This document shows positions 1 through 8,954 of a stretch of 64,000 bases of DNA, in pieces. The notes under the pieces were generated by a model. It was not told where the DNA came from and did no database searches. It saw only the letters and a program-made list of their open reading frames with translations. The number at the start of each line of letters is the position of its first letter. The first letter of the stretch is position 1. The DNA is from Phaseolus vulgaris (Eukaryota > Streptophyta > Magnoliopsida > Fabales > Fabaceae). The stretch covers positions 22,447,451 to 22,511,450 of the forward strand of contig NC_023749.2 in the NCBI RefSeq assembly GCF_000499845.2. Reading direction: 5' to 3'. The position numbers were made by a program, and so were the translations under genes.

Positions 1-20
1 ACACTTGGAACAAAGTCGCG

Positions 21-194
21 CTTTGGTGCCCACGCCCATGGAGAGGCCTGCATAACAACGTCGTATCGTCCATGGAGTGTCTCAAACACCAAGGCAACTT
101 GTCCCTTAACTCTTGGTGCTTAGCGCCCACGCCTGAGGAGAGGCCTATTACAGCAGCGCCGTATCGTCCTCAGGGTGTCTAAAAACACCAAGCA
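21..194. repeat. Two tandem stem-loop modules of about 75-85 nt
   Basis: Module 1 (22-94): CCATGGA (36-42) pairs with TCCATGG (69-75), and TTGGTG (23-28) pairs with CACCAA (87-92). Module 2 (112-192): CCTGAGGA (132-139) pairs with TCCTCAGG (167-174), and CTTGGTG (112-118) pairs with CACCAAG (186-192). The loops are alike (both start GAGGCCT and end CGTATCG) while the stem sequences differ yet stay complementary. The same pair recurs at about 15918-16113 and, degenerated, at about 6515-6695. Confidence 0.65.
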
Positions 195-231
195 CTAGGC
201 GGGCCTGAAGCCTCCCGTGGGGTCACTCCCT

Positions 232-331
232 CCATGGTCTTTCCTTCCCATGGGTATCGTGGAGTAACACTGCTGATGACTTTCTTGGCTTCTGGCGATT
301 TCGTCCCCTCCACGGTCTTTCCTACCCGTGG
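232..331. other. Two short hairpins with different, complementary stems
   Basis: At 232-253 the stem is CCATGG/CCATGG with a 10-nt loop TCTTTCCTTC. At 310-331 it is CCACGG/CCGTGG with loop TCTTTCCTAC. Both are followed by a GGGTATCG(G/T)GG tail. These belong to an 11-member family in this window in which the stems covary. Confidence 0.7.
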
Positions 332-482
332 GTATCGGGGGGCGACGCCATCTGTGCCCTATACTGGCAACGCCTCATCTTGGCAATGCCTCCTTCTAGC
401 GACGCCCTATTTTGGCGATGCCTGGTGTGATCGATCTGTTGACTTTGACTTTGACCCTAGTCAGCGCCCGGGGGCGGGACAT

Positions 483-947
483 TTGCCTCAGCGAGAAGAC
501 TAAGGTCTCGCCCACGTCGTCCATGTGGCATTTTCCATACTGCTGATGGGACGTTCCCCTGCTCGATTTGATCTTGACATTTTCTGAGCTTTTGACAAGA
601 TATTCTCTTCTTCGCCGGCGCGTCGTACCCTTGGGGAATCTGTCGATATGACACTCTCTGAACGAGAAAAAGTGACGCTAAGGGTCATCCTCCAATCTCC
701 TGACACGTGGCTCAATCGTACAGTGCCCCCTTTTCGTGACCTTTGGCGCCTCAACTGTAATGCTTGGGTCTTTGAAATCCCGTACTTGCACTCATCGTTT
801 CTGTGTTTTCGCATCTTCTTCGCATTGTTCCTCTTCCTTCCAAAGAGTTCTTCCTGCGTTCTTTTCTCGTTGACACTTCCCTTCTGCACTTCTACCGTGT
901 CTTTCTTCTTTGATCTTTTAGTTCCTTTACTGACAGCTTGTGCCAAC
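483..947 (+). promoter_or_regulatory. Upstream region of the B accessory gene with a G-box
   Basis: It contains the block shared upstream of every accessory gene here (cagcgagaagactaagg, then a CGCCCACG stretch, near 490-520) and an exact GACACGTGGC G-box at 702-711, about 240 bp before the ATG. A pyrimidine-rich tract ends in gacag just before the start, which resembles the 3' end of a 5' UTR intron, but I could not identify its donor. The G-rich polypurine tract that normally precedes this region is deleted. Confidence 0.5.
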
Positions 948-1932
948 ATGTCTACCAATCCTCCTTCCCCTAGACTCAACCCTAAGGATCTTTACGCGTG
1001 GGCTTCGCGCGAACTTCTCGACGAGTGTTCTAGCTTACTTTCCGTGAGGGCCCGGAGGGAACACCTGGGGGACCCGAGTACCTATGATCATCGTGCCTTC
1101 GCGAAGAGGCATGATGACGATATCGCCGTGCTTCCTTGCACCTTAGGGGAGCCGGTGTGTGGGGACGAGCGGGCCAACAATGGAGTTCCCTTTTTCTACT
1201 TCTACCAAGTGGTCTTCAAGAGCGTCGGCGTGCACCTGCCCTTCTCTAGGTTCGAGAGGGAATTGTTAACGGAAATCAATGCTGCCCCAGCCCAGCTGTA
1301 CCCTAATACCTGGGCTTTCGTCAAAGCCTTCGACATACTGTTTGGTTTCCTGGGGTGTGCACCTTCTGTGGACATCTTTCTCCACTTCTTTGAGGTGAAG
1401 AGGCAAAGAAACAACCTTTGGGTGACCCTCAACAATGTTCCCGGCAGGGTCCTCCTAACCCGCTTCCAGCACTCCTTCGCAGGGTGGAAGGGCAAGTTCT
1501 TTAAGGTTTGTTGTTCCGACCTCGTGCACTCCGCCCTTGACGGCTTTCCACTGTACTGGGTGAAGGAGACAAGAGCCCTGAAGTCCAGGCCTCTTAAGAG
1601 GTTGCCTTCGAACGATCAGGAATCTTGTCGGATCTTGGATGGGGCGAGTGGTTTTGACGCTGCCGCCTTGATAAGTCTGGAGTACAACACTGAGGCCTTG
1701 GGGAAATATATATGTACGAGAGATTTCCTCAAAATCTCCCATTCTTCGCCTTTACTGGACTTTTGCATGATTTATCTTGTGGTGCCGTAGTTTGTGCCCG
1801 TCTTTCACCATGCTTGTCTCTTTTGGTGCAGGTTCGAAGATAAACCGACAACAAAGGTCGCAGCTGGCCCGGGCGTTGAGGTCCGAGAACGGGGCTTCAT
1901 CATCATCCTGTTTAGACTCCGGAGGTCACTGA
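948..1932 (+). CDS. Antisense accessory protein aORF2, short-tailed type, intact two-exon reading frame
   Basis: The proposed coding sequence is 948-1713 joined to 1832-1932, 288 aa. The 118-nt intron begins GTACG and ends TTTTGGTGCAG. It is phase 1, at the same place as in the other accessory genes here. Residues 1-255 form the conserved N-terminal domain: motifs LLDECSSLL, VPFFYFYQVVFK, LPFSRFERELLTEINAAPAQ, a PNTWAFVKAFDILF helix, and DGFPLYW. This resembles the Pfam family 'putative gypsy type transposon' (PF04195; from memory). Exon 2 adds only a 33-residue Ser-rich tail ending SGGH. The frame is open although the pol of the same element is wrecked. The ATG was chosen because it aligns with the other copies; the frame is also open upstream. 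Function is unknown; extra ORFs of this sort are known in Tat elements. Confidence 0.7.
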
Positions 1933-1979
1933 AGGGTGGCCATGATTGTCTTTCGTTCAATTTGCAACTATTATGAACT

Positions 1980-1984
1980 TCATC
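1980..1984. repeat. Target site duplication of element A (left copy, TCATC)
   Basis: TCATC directly precedes the LTR start TGTTCC at 1985, and TCATC recurs at 15706-15710 directly after the other LTR's final ACA. Confidence 0.95.
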
Positions 1985-3224
1985 TGTTCCGTCCGGTTGA
2001 CCGGGACGTCTTCGTGCGCGACCTCAACCGTCAGCTAGGGACCCTTTCCCACTGGTTACCTGTGGATTCCTGCCAAAAAAGAGAACAAAGAGGCGCCCTA
2101 GCGGCCGTTTGCACTCCGACGCTCAAGTCAGCCAGCAAGAAACACCAAAACTGTTCACCTACGTCTCTGAGCACCACGTATGGCACTCTGAAGGTGGTAA
2201 AAAGAACTGTGTATTGTGTGTTTGTGTTCTCTCTCTTAGGCAAAGATATTCCCCAGTCCCTTGTTCGTAACCCTGAAGAACGAGCAAGCAACTAGAGAGT
2301 TCTGGTAAATTTGCCAAAAGTTCGAACCCTGTTTCCAACATTCTCAGCGCTATTTAAACTACCCAAGCATTTAAAGCGCCTTAAAGCGCCTTTAATTACA
2401 AATGTAACGCACTTAATCAGTGTATCTAATTAGAAAACGTAGCGCATTTAAGACGTTGAAACGCTTGGGAGCCATTATAGTACCTGAACGCTCGAAACGG
2501 GAATTGTATTGAATGACTTTAATTACCTGGCACCTGACTAAAGGGTGTTTCTATTCTGACATGGCTGTTGTACACATGGAGGGCCTCACGACGCCGTGAC
2601 CCCATCTGGGGGCGTTTCTGCCCACCTGGGGACGTTTCTACGTGCGAGTCCTCCTGCTTGGGAGTGCTACTGCGCTAGGGGTGACTTTTTGGGTGCCAAC
2701 TCATGCCCCCAATCATCTAGTCACTTACTCTGAGAGCCTATCTGCCTTCCTCTCGTACCCTGCACCCGGTTACTCTGGGCGTGACCTTCCTCTTGGGTCG
2801 TATCTGTCCCAAAGGCGTCTCTGGGGCGGCAGGGGTACTTCGCGAGTCAGGCTGCTCTACACTGGTGCTATCACTATGGCCTTGAGGCCACCTTTTCTTT
2901 CTCCTTATCATTGCCCCGGGTTGTCGGGACCTAAGGCCTTCCCACGGCGTCGCTCCCACCATGGTCTTTCCTACCCATGGGTATCGGGGAAGCGCACGGC
3001 GATTGCCTTGCTTTGGTACTGTTTGATCTGGCGACGCCCTGGTTGGGCGACGCCTTCACCTGGGCGACGCCTTGCCCTGGCGACGCACCTTCTTGGCGAC
3101 GCTGGCACTTGGCGTCTCTTCACCTAAGCAACTCCTTGTGTTGACTTTGACCCCTGGTGTTGACTTTGACCCCTGGTGTTGAATTTGACCTTTCTTAGTC
3201 AACGCCCGGGTACGGGACGGTACA
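1985..3224 (-). repeat. 3' LTR of element A
   Basis: 1,240 bp. On the element strand it begins TGTACCGTCCCG and ends CCGGACGGAACA. It holds a TATA-like AGTTTAAATA (complement of 2350-2359), a CCATGG hairpin at 2959-2980, about six GGCGACGCC-type units near 3020-3125, and a repeated TTGACTTTGACCCCTGGTG near 3140-3180. The conserved R/U5 block ending in a splice-acceptor-like site lies near 2070-2131. Confidence 0.95.
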
Positions 3225-3239
3225 CAAGCCCCCCATTCT
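3225..3239 (-). other. Polypurine tract of element A
   Basis: On the minus strand AATGGGGGGCTTG lies immediately upstream of the 3' LTR start TGTACC. This is the expected plus-strand primer position, and it fixes the element's orientation. The same GGGGGGCTTG tract is used by C, K and E; H has a close variant. Confidence 0.9.
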
Positions 3240-3969
3240 TAAGCCGAAGACTTGTCTTCAGCGTAAAGACTAAGGCCTCGCCCACGCCTTCCACGTGCCA
3301 CCCTGATGACGTGTCGCTCCCTGCTGACTCACCAATTCTCGAATTATTGACGTGACACTCTCTGAACCATAGGAGCGCTCTTAATGACTGATTGGACATC
3401 CTTTGAAATGGGATAATAACACCTTTCGGGGCTACCCTTGATCGCGCGCCATGTAGCCCATCGCACGGCCAGCCTCTAGAGACCCTTGCGTTTCCCTTGG
3501 GCAATTGATCTTTTGACACGTGGCACGATCTCACGGCTCTTGGTTAGCGCCTCTTGGGTTACGAAATGTAACGTTTAAGTTATCCCCAAACCCCGCGCTC
3601 ACCCCACTGTTACATTCATTCCCTCTGCACCTTTGCACTGTTCGTCTTCTTCAAACCCCCTTTCTCTGCAATTGCTGTTCTCTCCTTCCTGTGCTCTTCT
3701 ACTGCCTTCACTCCGATAGCAAAGGTACGATTTCGAGTACTCACGACTCTTCCCTTTCGTCGCATTGCATGATTTATTGAACTGCCTGGGACTGTTAATA
3801 TTCATGCATCACTGTGTTCTTCCGTTTCTCCTTCCTTCTTTGTCCCTTCTCCTTCTTTCTGGGTTCTCTCGCGTGGGTGATGTTTCCAAGGGTTCACTCC
3901 CTTTCCTGTCATGGCTACACTTGCTAAAACCTTTTTCCTCTCTTCTTTCTTCAGCTATTTATTTACACC
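3240..3969 (+). promoter_or_regulatory. Promoter and spliced 5' UTR of the A accessory gene aORF2a
   Basis: This region is divergent from the 3' LTR. An exact GACACGTGGC G-box is at 3515-3524. A probable 5' UTR intron runs 3725-3954: donor AAAG|GTACGA, acceptor TTTCTTCAG|CTATTTATTT, 230 nt. The ATG lies 15 nt after the acceptor. Donor, acceptor and spacing recur in elements C, K and E. I see no convincing TATA box. Confidence 0.65.
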
Positions 3970-6261
3970 ATGACGCGCACAAACGCGGAGCCTGATTCTT
4001 CCCCCAAGACCCCCAAGCCCAACTACAAAGCCTACTACCCATGGGCCCCCGACGAGCTTTTGAACGAGTGTACCAGCCTGACCACTTTCCAGGACCTGGA
4101 AGCTCACCGTGGGGATCCCCATTTGTATAACTTTAATGCTTTCTGCCGCACTCACGACGCCCACATATCCGTCCGTCCCGGCAGGCCTGGAGAACCTGTT
4201 TGTTTGGACGACAGACCTAGAAAGGGGAAACCCTTCTTCTTCATGTACCAGACCGTGTTCAAACGCGTAGGAGTACGTCTCCCATTCACCCCCTTTGAAC
4301 GGGAACTCCTCACTGAAATCAATACTGCCCCGCCCAGCTCCATCCCAACAGCTGGGCATTCGTGAGGGGTTTTCAAATTCTTTGCGGACACCTGGGCATC
4401 CTCCCTTCTGTAGACGTTTTCCTGCATTTCTTTGAGGTTAAAAAGTAGGGGAAAAGCTTCTGGGTAAGCTTTTCCGGGATCGCGGGCAGGATCCTCCTCT
4501 CCCTCTTCCAAAACTCTTACAAGAACTGGAAAGGGAAGTTCTTTAGGGTGTGCAGCGCCAAGTACGACCCTACCGCCTTGGACGGCTTTCCCCTCTATTG
4601 GACGGAGCGTCCTAAGCTGCTTAGGGCCAAAGCCCTGGAAGAGCTATCTCCGGCTGACAGGGAGGTAAGCAAGGCCTTGGCGGGGCTGGGGATCGTTTTT
4701 GATACCCTGAAGCTTGTTGCTAGTGAGTACAACGCTCACGCCCTGACAACATATTTTGGTAAGGAGATGCTTCCCTTCTCCCCTTTTGTTGTGAACACCT
4801 GGTTTACCAGACGTTTGTTTCCACGGCTTCCCCACTGTTTCTCATGGTGTCCCGTTACTTGCATCTCACGCTTCTATGCGCTTTGTAATTTTGTATAGTT
4901 GCTTCGGCCCTAATTTTTGCTGTTTGGTCTGTTTTGATGTAGGATCGGTGATGGACGCTTCTAAAAGAATGATGCTGGCGAAAGCAATGAAGGAGGCTCG
5001 CGCCGCCAAGGCGGGCGCCTCCTCCACCCCTGCTGCCGATCCGGTTCCCCCACCAACTCTGTTGCCGCCTCCTCCGATCACCGCCGAAGCTCCCCTAAGT
5101 TCATCTCCGTCATCTCCACATAGCCCCGAAGCACTTCAGGCTCCCGGCTCTCCTTTGCCCATCGCCGCCGTTCCTCTAGCCGTGGCCTCGTCACCGGCTC
5201 CAACCCCCCTTGACAAAGGGAAACGGGTCTTGGAGATTTTATCAGATGATGAGGACTCGGAAGGTGTGGCGCCTTTCAAAAGGAGAAAATTTGCACGGGT
5301 TCCTCTTCTGCTTGAGGCGTCGCCTCCGGGAGGGAATCCCTTCATGGATGACCCTCCCAGCGTGACCTCGCTTCCACCCGCCACAGTCCAAGAGGAAGGG
5401 GGCGAAGGTGCCGAATCTGCCCCGCCTCCTCCGCCGGTGGAAGTCTCTGCTTCCCCTGCTCCCGCCGTTGCCGCTGCCGCCCCCGATCTCATCGCCATCC
5501 CTCCTCCAATCATGCATCTAATGAGGGGCTTCAGTGGCGGGACTCTGCCAGAGGGCACCAACAGGAAGGAAGGCATGCCTTTCTACTTGGGGGCCTTCTT
5601 GGCGGTGGCCCTTGAATGACGCGCCCAGGCCAGGAACGCTGCCTTACAAACTCAAACTCCCCAGGCCTTGGAAACAAGGGTGACTGCTCTGGAGGAGGAG
5701 AAGAAAACCCTGGGATGCCAGAATGAAACCTACCAAACCTCCCTGAAGCAGGCGCAAGAGTCCAAAGCAGAAACTGAGAGGCAACTGGCAGAGGCATTGG
5801 AGCTCCAGGCTGACTTTTATACTCGGGAAGTCGCCCTCCAAGTCCAGTTAACGGGCCTTCAAGAACTGGTCAAAGCTGATGCAGAAGTTCAAAAGGACTT
5901 GAAGGACCGTTGCTGTAAGCAGGCTGACGAGATGGAGTGGAAAAAAGGGGAAATGGCCACCCAGGCCAAAGCTATGGGCCTTCTCCAGGCTGACTACGAC
6001 AAACTACAGGTCGAGGTCAGTCGGCTTCGCGTGGAAAAGGAGGCTCTGGAGAAGCAGGTAGCCTCTGGGGATGCCGCCGTTGAGGAGTTAGAGAAGGACA
6101 AAAAGGCCCTCATCCAGGAGATGGCGGGTACTTTCGTGGAGGGGTTCCAAGAAGCTTTGGCTAAAACAATCTGCACGAATCCGGGGATTGACATTTCCAG
6201 CTGCGATTCCACTCACCACATTGTTCATGGAAAGGTCGTGCCCTTGGAGCTAGTCGATTGA
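3970..6261 (+). pseudogene. aORF2a of element A: antisense accessory gene with coiled-coil exon, inactivated
   Basis: Exon 2 (3970-4758) encodes the conserved N-terminal domain (DELLNECTSLTTF, KPFFFMYQTVFK, LPFTPFERELLTEIN, DGFPLYW). A phase-1 intron runs 4759-4942 (GTAAGG...GATGTAG). Exon 3 (4943-6261) encodes a Pro/Ala/Ser-rich region, an acidic stretch followed by FKRRKF (possible nuclear signal) and a long Glu/Lys/Gln/Ala-rich coiled coil of about 190 residues ending HGKVVPLELVD. Lesions: a 1-nt loss near 4330 that shifts the frame, a second disruption near 4440-4450, and a TGA at 5617-5619 in an otherwise open exon 3. Intact, it would be near 700 aa. It is transcribed convergently towards pol. 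Its role is unknown; a nuclear, oligomerising protein is an inference from the motifs. Confidence 0.75.
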
Positions 6262-7064
6262 GCCGCCGCCCTTGATCATCAGCCCATCCCTTTATACTTG
6301 CTTTAACCTTCTCTGACAAATTTGTAATTCTTTGAATCATATGCACTCTTGATATAACTCTGGAAATCTGTTATGATTGCTTTCGTGTCCTCGCGACATA
6401 AAATTCTGCCTGTGTGATTTTATTCTCATCCTTTGCCTTCTTGTGCCTTGGTTGTTTGGCTTGCATTATACTCGCTTCTTTCACTTCGTCGGGCGGCCTT
6501 GTAGGCCTGGGAAAGGTCACGCGCCGATGCCCACGCCCACGGAGAGGCTCATCTAATGGAGCCGTATCGTCCACGGGGTGCTTCTAACACCCAAACTGTC
6601 CTTCCCCTGATCCCTAGCACCCGACGCCCACGCCTAAGGAGAAGCCTGCTACAGTAGCGCCGTATCGTCCTCGGGTGTCTGAAACGCCGAGTGTTCTGAG
6701 AGGGGGTCGTTCCCTCCATGGTCTTTCCTTCCCATAGGTATCGGGGAACGCCCTGCCAGCGATTCGCTGGCGTTTTGGCGGTCCCGCCTCCCTCCACAGT
6801 CTTTCCTACCTGTGGGTCTCAGGGATGCGACACCAGTAACTAACTTCACCTTCTTCGACTTCGTCTCCCTCCACAGTCTTTCCTACCTGTGGGTATCGGG
6901 GAGGCAAACTCGCTGATATTTTGGTGGGCAACGCCCGCGACGTCTCAGGCTGGCGTCGTCCTTTATGTCATTCCAGGCGACGCCTCGGGCGTCTTATGCT
7001 AGTGTCACCTTGGGCGTCGTCCCTACCTTGACATTGACTTTGACCTTGGTCTTGGTCGACGCCT
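6262..7064. repeat. Relic LTR segment between the two accessory genes of A
   Basis: After an AT-rich tail to about 6500, this stretch resembles the B-type LTR at 1-482: degenerated paired stem-loop modules (about 6515-6695), hairpins CCATGG/CCATAG (6716-6737) and CCACAG/CTGTGG (6794-6815 and 6871-6892), GGCGACGCC-type units and TTGACTTTGACC near 7040. It ends with ggggaca, followed directly by the accessory-gene upstream block. The arrangement looks like the 3' end of a B-type element retained inside A. Confidence 0.6.
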
Positions 7065-7564
7065 GGGGACAGCGAAGAGCTCAAGGCCCTTCTCGTATCT
7101 TCCACGAGGCGCTTCTTGTATAGCTGATGAGACGTTCAGTCATTCAACTTGATCCATGTGGCGCTTTCTGTATGGCTGATGGGACATCCAGTCATTCGAT
7201 TTGATCCTGACTCCTACTGTGCCCCTGATCCCCTTTCGACGGCGCATCGTACCATCAGGTTATTCTATTGATACGACGTGCTCTGAGTTTAACCAGGGGT
7301 GCCAGGGCCACCCTTCCATCTGCTTCCACGTGGCTCGATCGTGCGGTGCATCCATTCGCGTCGTTTGGCGCTCTAACCGCTTTATTTAACTCTTCAAACT
7401 CTGAAACTATCCTCATCATTTTCTCACTCTTCATAACCTACTTACGTTCTCTCTTCTTGCACCCTTCCTTCTTGCACCCTTTCTTTTCTCACGAAGGGTT
7501 CTTCCAGCCTTCGCTCCCATTGTTCGACTCCTGCATTTTCGGCGGGCCTAAAGAATGTCCTCTC
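7065..7564 (+). promoter_or_regulatory. Upstream region of aORF2b with a G-box variant
   Basis: It starts with the shared block (cagcgaagagctcaagg) and carries CCACGTGGC at 7326-7334. A TTTATTTAA-like TATA candidate lies near 7380-7388. Pyrimidine-rich sequence fills 7400-7550. Equivalent to 483-947 in element B. Confidence 0.45.
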
Positions 7565-8500
7565 ATGCTGCCTCTCCCAGGGTCAGTCCCAGGGACCTGT
7601 ACCCTTGACGAATGTTCATGCTTGCTTGCTACCAGGGCCATAAGGGAACACAAAGGGGATTCGTGTTCCTATGATCACCGGGCCTTCGCGAGGAGGCATG
7701 ACCACGACATTGCTGTGCTCCCTTGTACTCTAGGGGAGCCAGTATGCGGAGACGAACGGGCCAACGAAGGGGTCCCTTTCTTTTACTTTTACCAGGTGGT
7801 GTTCAAGACCATCGGAGTGCGCCTACCCTTCTCCTGGTTCGAGAAGGAACTGCTGACGGAGATCAACGTTGCTCCGGCCCAGTTATACCCCAACAGCTGG
7901 GCCTTTGTCAAAGCCTTCGACATTCTCTTCGGGTTTCTGGGTTGTGCACCCTCGGTTGACCTCTTTCTTCACTTCTTTGAGGTGAAGAGGCAGAGACACA
8001 ACCTCTGGGTAACTCTCAGTAATGTACCCGGGAGAGTTCTCTTCACACCCTTCCAAAACTCGTTCACCGGGTGGAAAGGCCGGTTCTTCAAGATCTGCTG
8101 CACTGACCTTGTTCTCGACGCCCTGGACGGGTTTCCGCTGTACTGGGTGAGAGAGGCGAGGGCCCTCAAAACCAAACCCTTCAAGAAACTGGCTCCAAGT
8201 GATCAAATAGCTTGCCGGATTCTTGCTGAGGTGGGAGGTTTTGACTCTGCCAGTTTGATCAGCCTGGAGTTCAACGCTGGGACTCTCGAAAAGTACATAT
8301 GTAAGAGTCACTGCCCTAGAAACTTTGGCCTTTATCGCTTTCCAAACGTGCATGTCTTGCTTCATGGTATCTCTGACACGTTTATCTCCCTTGGTGCAGG
8401 TTCGAAAATAAGCCAAGAAAGGAGGACACGACTTACTCGAGCTCTGCGGGCTGGGATCAGGGCTTCGTCTTCCTCCAGTGCTGACTCTGATGGCCACTGA
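7565..8500 (+). CDS. aORF2b of element A: short-tailed antisense accessory gene, 5' end damaged
   Basis: Two exons, 7565-8300 and 8400-8500, joined by a phase-1 intron (GTAAGAG...TTGGTGCAG). The intron is 99 nt without an in-frame stop, so even unspliced RNA is open. The N-terminal domain motifs are complete (VPFFYFYQVVFK, LPFSWFEKELLTEIN, PNSWAFVKAFDILF, ALDGFPLYW). Exon 2 encodes a Ser-rich tail ending SDGH, matching the tail in element B. Relative to B, 20 nt are missing just after the original start region, so the ATG at 7555 runs into a stop. An in-frame ATG at 7565 gives 278 aa. It is a paralogue of aORF2a without the coiled-coil exon. Confidence 0.6.
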   Translation: MLPLPGSVPGTCTLDECSCLLATRAIREHKGDSCSYDHRAFARRHDHDIAVLPCTLGEPVCGDERANEGVPFFYFYQVVFKTIGVRLPFSWFEKELLTEINVAPAQLYPNSWAFVKAFDILFGFLGCAPSVDLFLHFFEVKRQRHNLWVTLSNVPGRVLFTPFQNSFTGWKGRFFKICCTDLVLDALDGFPLYWVREARALKTKPFKKLAPSDQIACRILAEVGGFDSASLISLEFNAGTLEKYICKSHCPRNFGLYRFPNVHVLLHGISDTFISLGAGSKISQERRTRLTRALRAGIRASSSSSADSDGH

Positions 8501-8954
8501 AAAGTGGCTCTTTTGTGACTTGCATGAGTCGTAATATTTGCCCTATTTGCGCTACTTCCATTGTATTGAACATTGCTTGTAACACCAACTTTTTCCTATA
8601 TCATAATTGATTTTTGCAACGTCACTTTACTCTGCATACGTTTCGCATATTGTGCGCTTTCCTTCGCCATGTTCATCAACGGCGCCTGCCTCCATCCAGG
8701 TGACGCCTTCCTTCTTGACGACGCCTTCCTTCTTGGCGACGCCTTGACCTAGGCGACGCCTTCTTTCTTGGCGACGCCTTCTCTTGGCGACGCCTTACAT
8801 TACTTCAAACGGAGAAAGATAAAGGCTAAAAACCAAGGCACTTCTTTTTCTCAAACTGGTTTTACCTTTTATTAGCGTGACCTCATTAAAAAACCCCCGA
8901 GAGGGAAAAAGAGCGTCCCCTCCAACTAAATTGTTACATAACTGCTTACATAAG
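8501..8954. repeat. Convergent spacer with GGCGACGCC array
   Basis: This is the gap between the 3' ends of aORF2b (plus) and pol (minus). About 8690-8805 contains around seven degenerate copies of (C)TTGGCGACGCC. Each unit is itself an inverted repeat, GGCG-A-CGCC. The remainder is AT-rich and would hold both 3' UTRs; a run of A and C near 8886-8896 (tcattaaaaaaccccc) recurs before pol in elements B and K. Confidence 0.55.

Larger units (their letters stand above)
1..482 (-). repeat. LTR portion adjoining the B accessory gene (likely 3' LTR of B)
   Basis: The last part (about 283-482) matches the B 5' LTR at about 22160-22391: the same hairpin with a CCACGG/CCGTGG stem, GGCGACGCC-type units, repeated TTGACTTTGAC and a GC-rich end near cgggaca. 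The polypurine tract expected after it is missing: the sequence runs straight into a shortened copy of the accessory-gene upstream region. Bases 1-230 hold two stem-loop modules absent from the B 5' LTR, so this LTR has been rearranged or belongs to another subfamily. Confidence 0.6.

Noticed and set aside
948..1932. Accessory gene as a DNA transposase because the Pfam family name contains 'transposon'
   Set aside because: No transposase catalytic motif is visible and it is a regular part of Tat retrotransposons; the name is historical.
8690..8805. GGCGACGCC arrays as a CRISPR array
   Set aside because: Units are contiguous and degenerate with no regular unique spacers, and the context is a plant retroelement.
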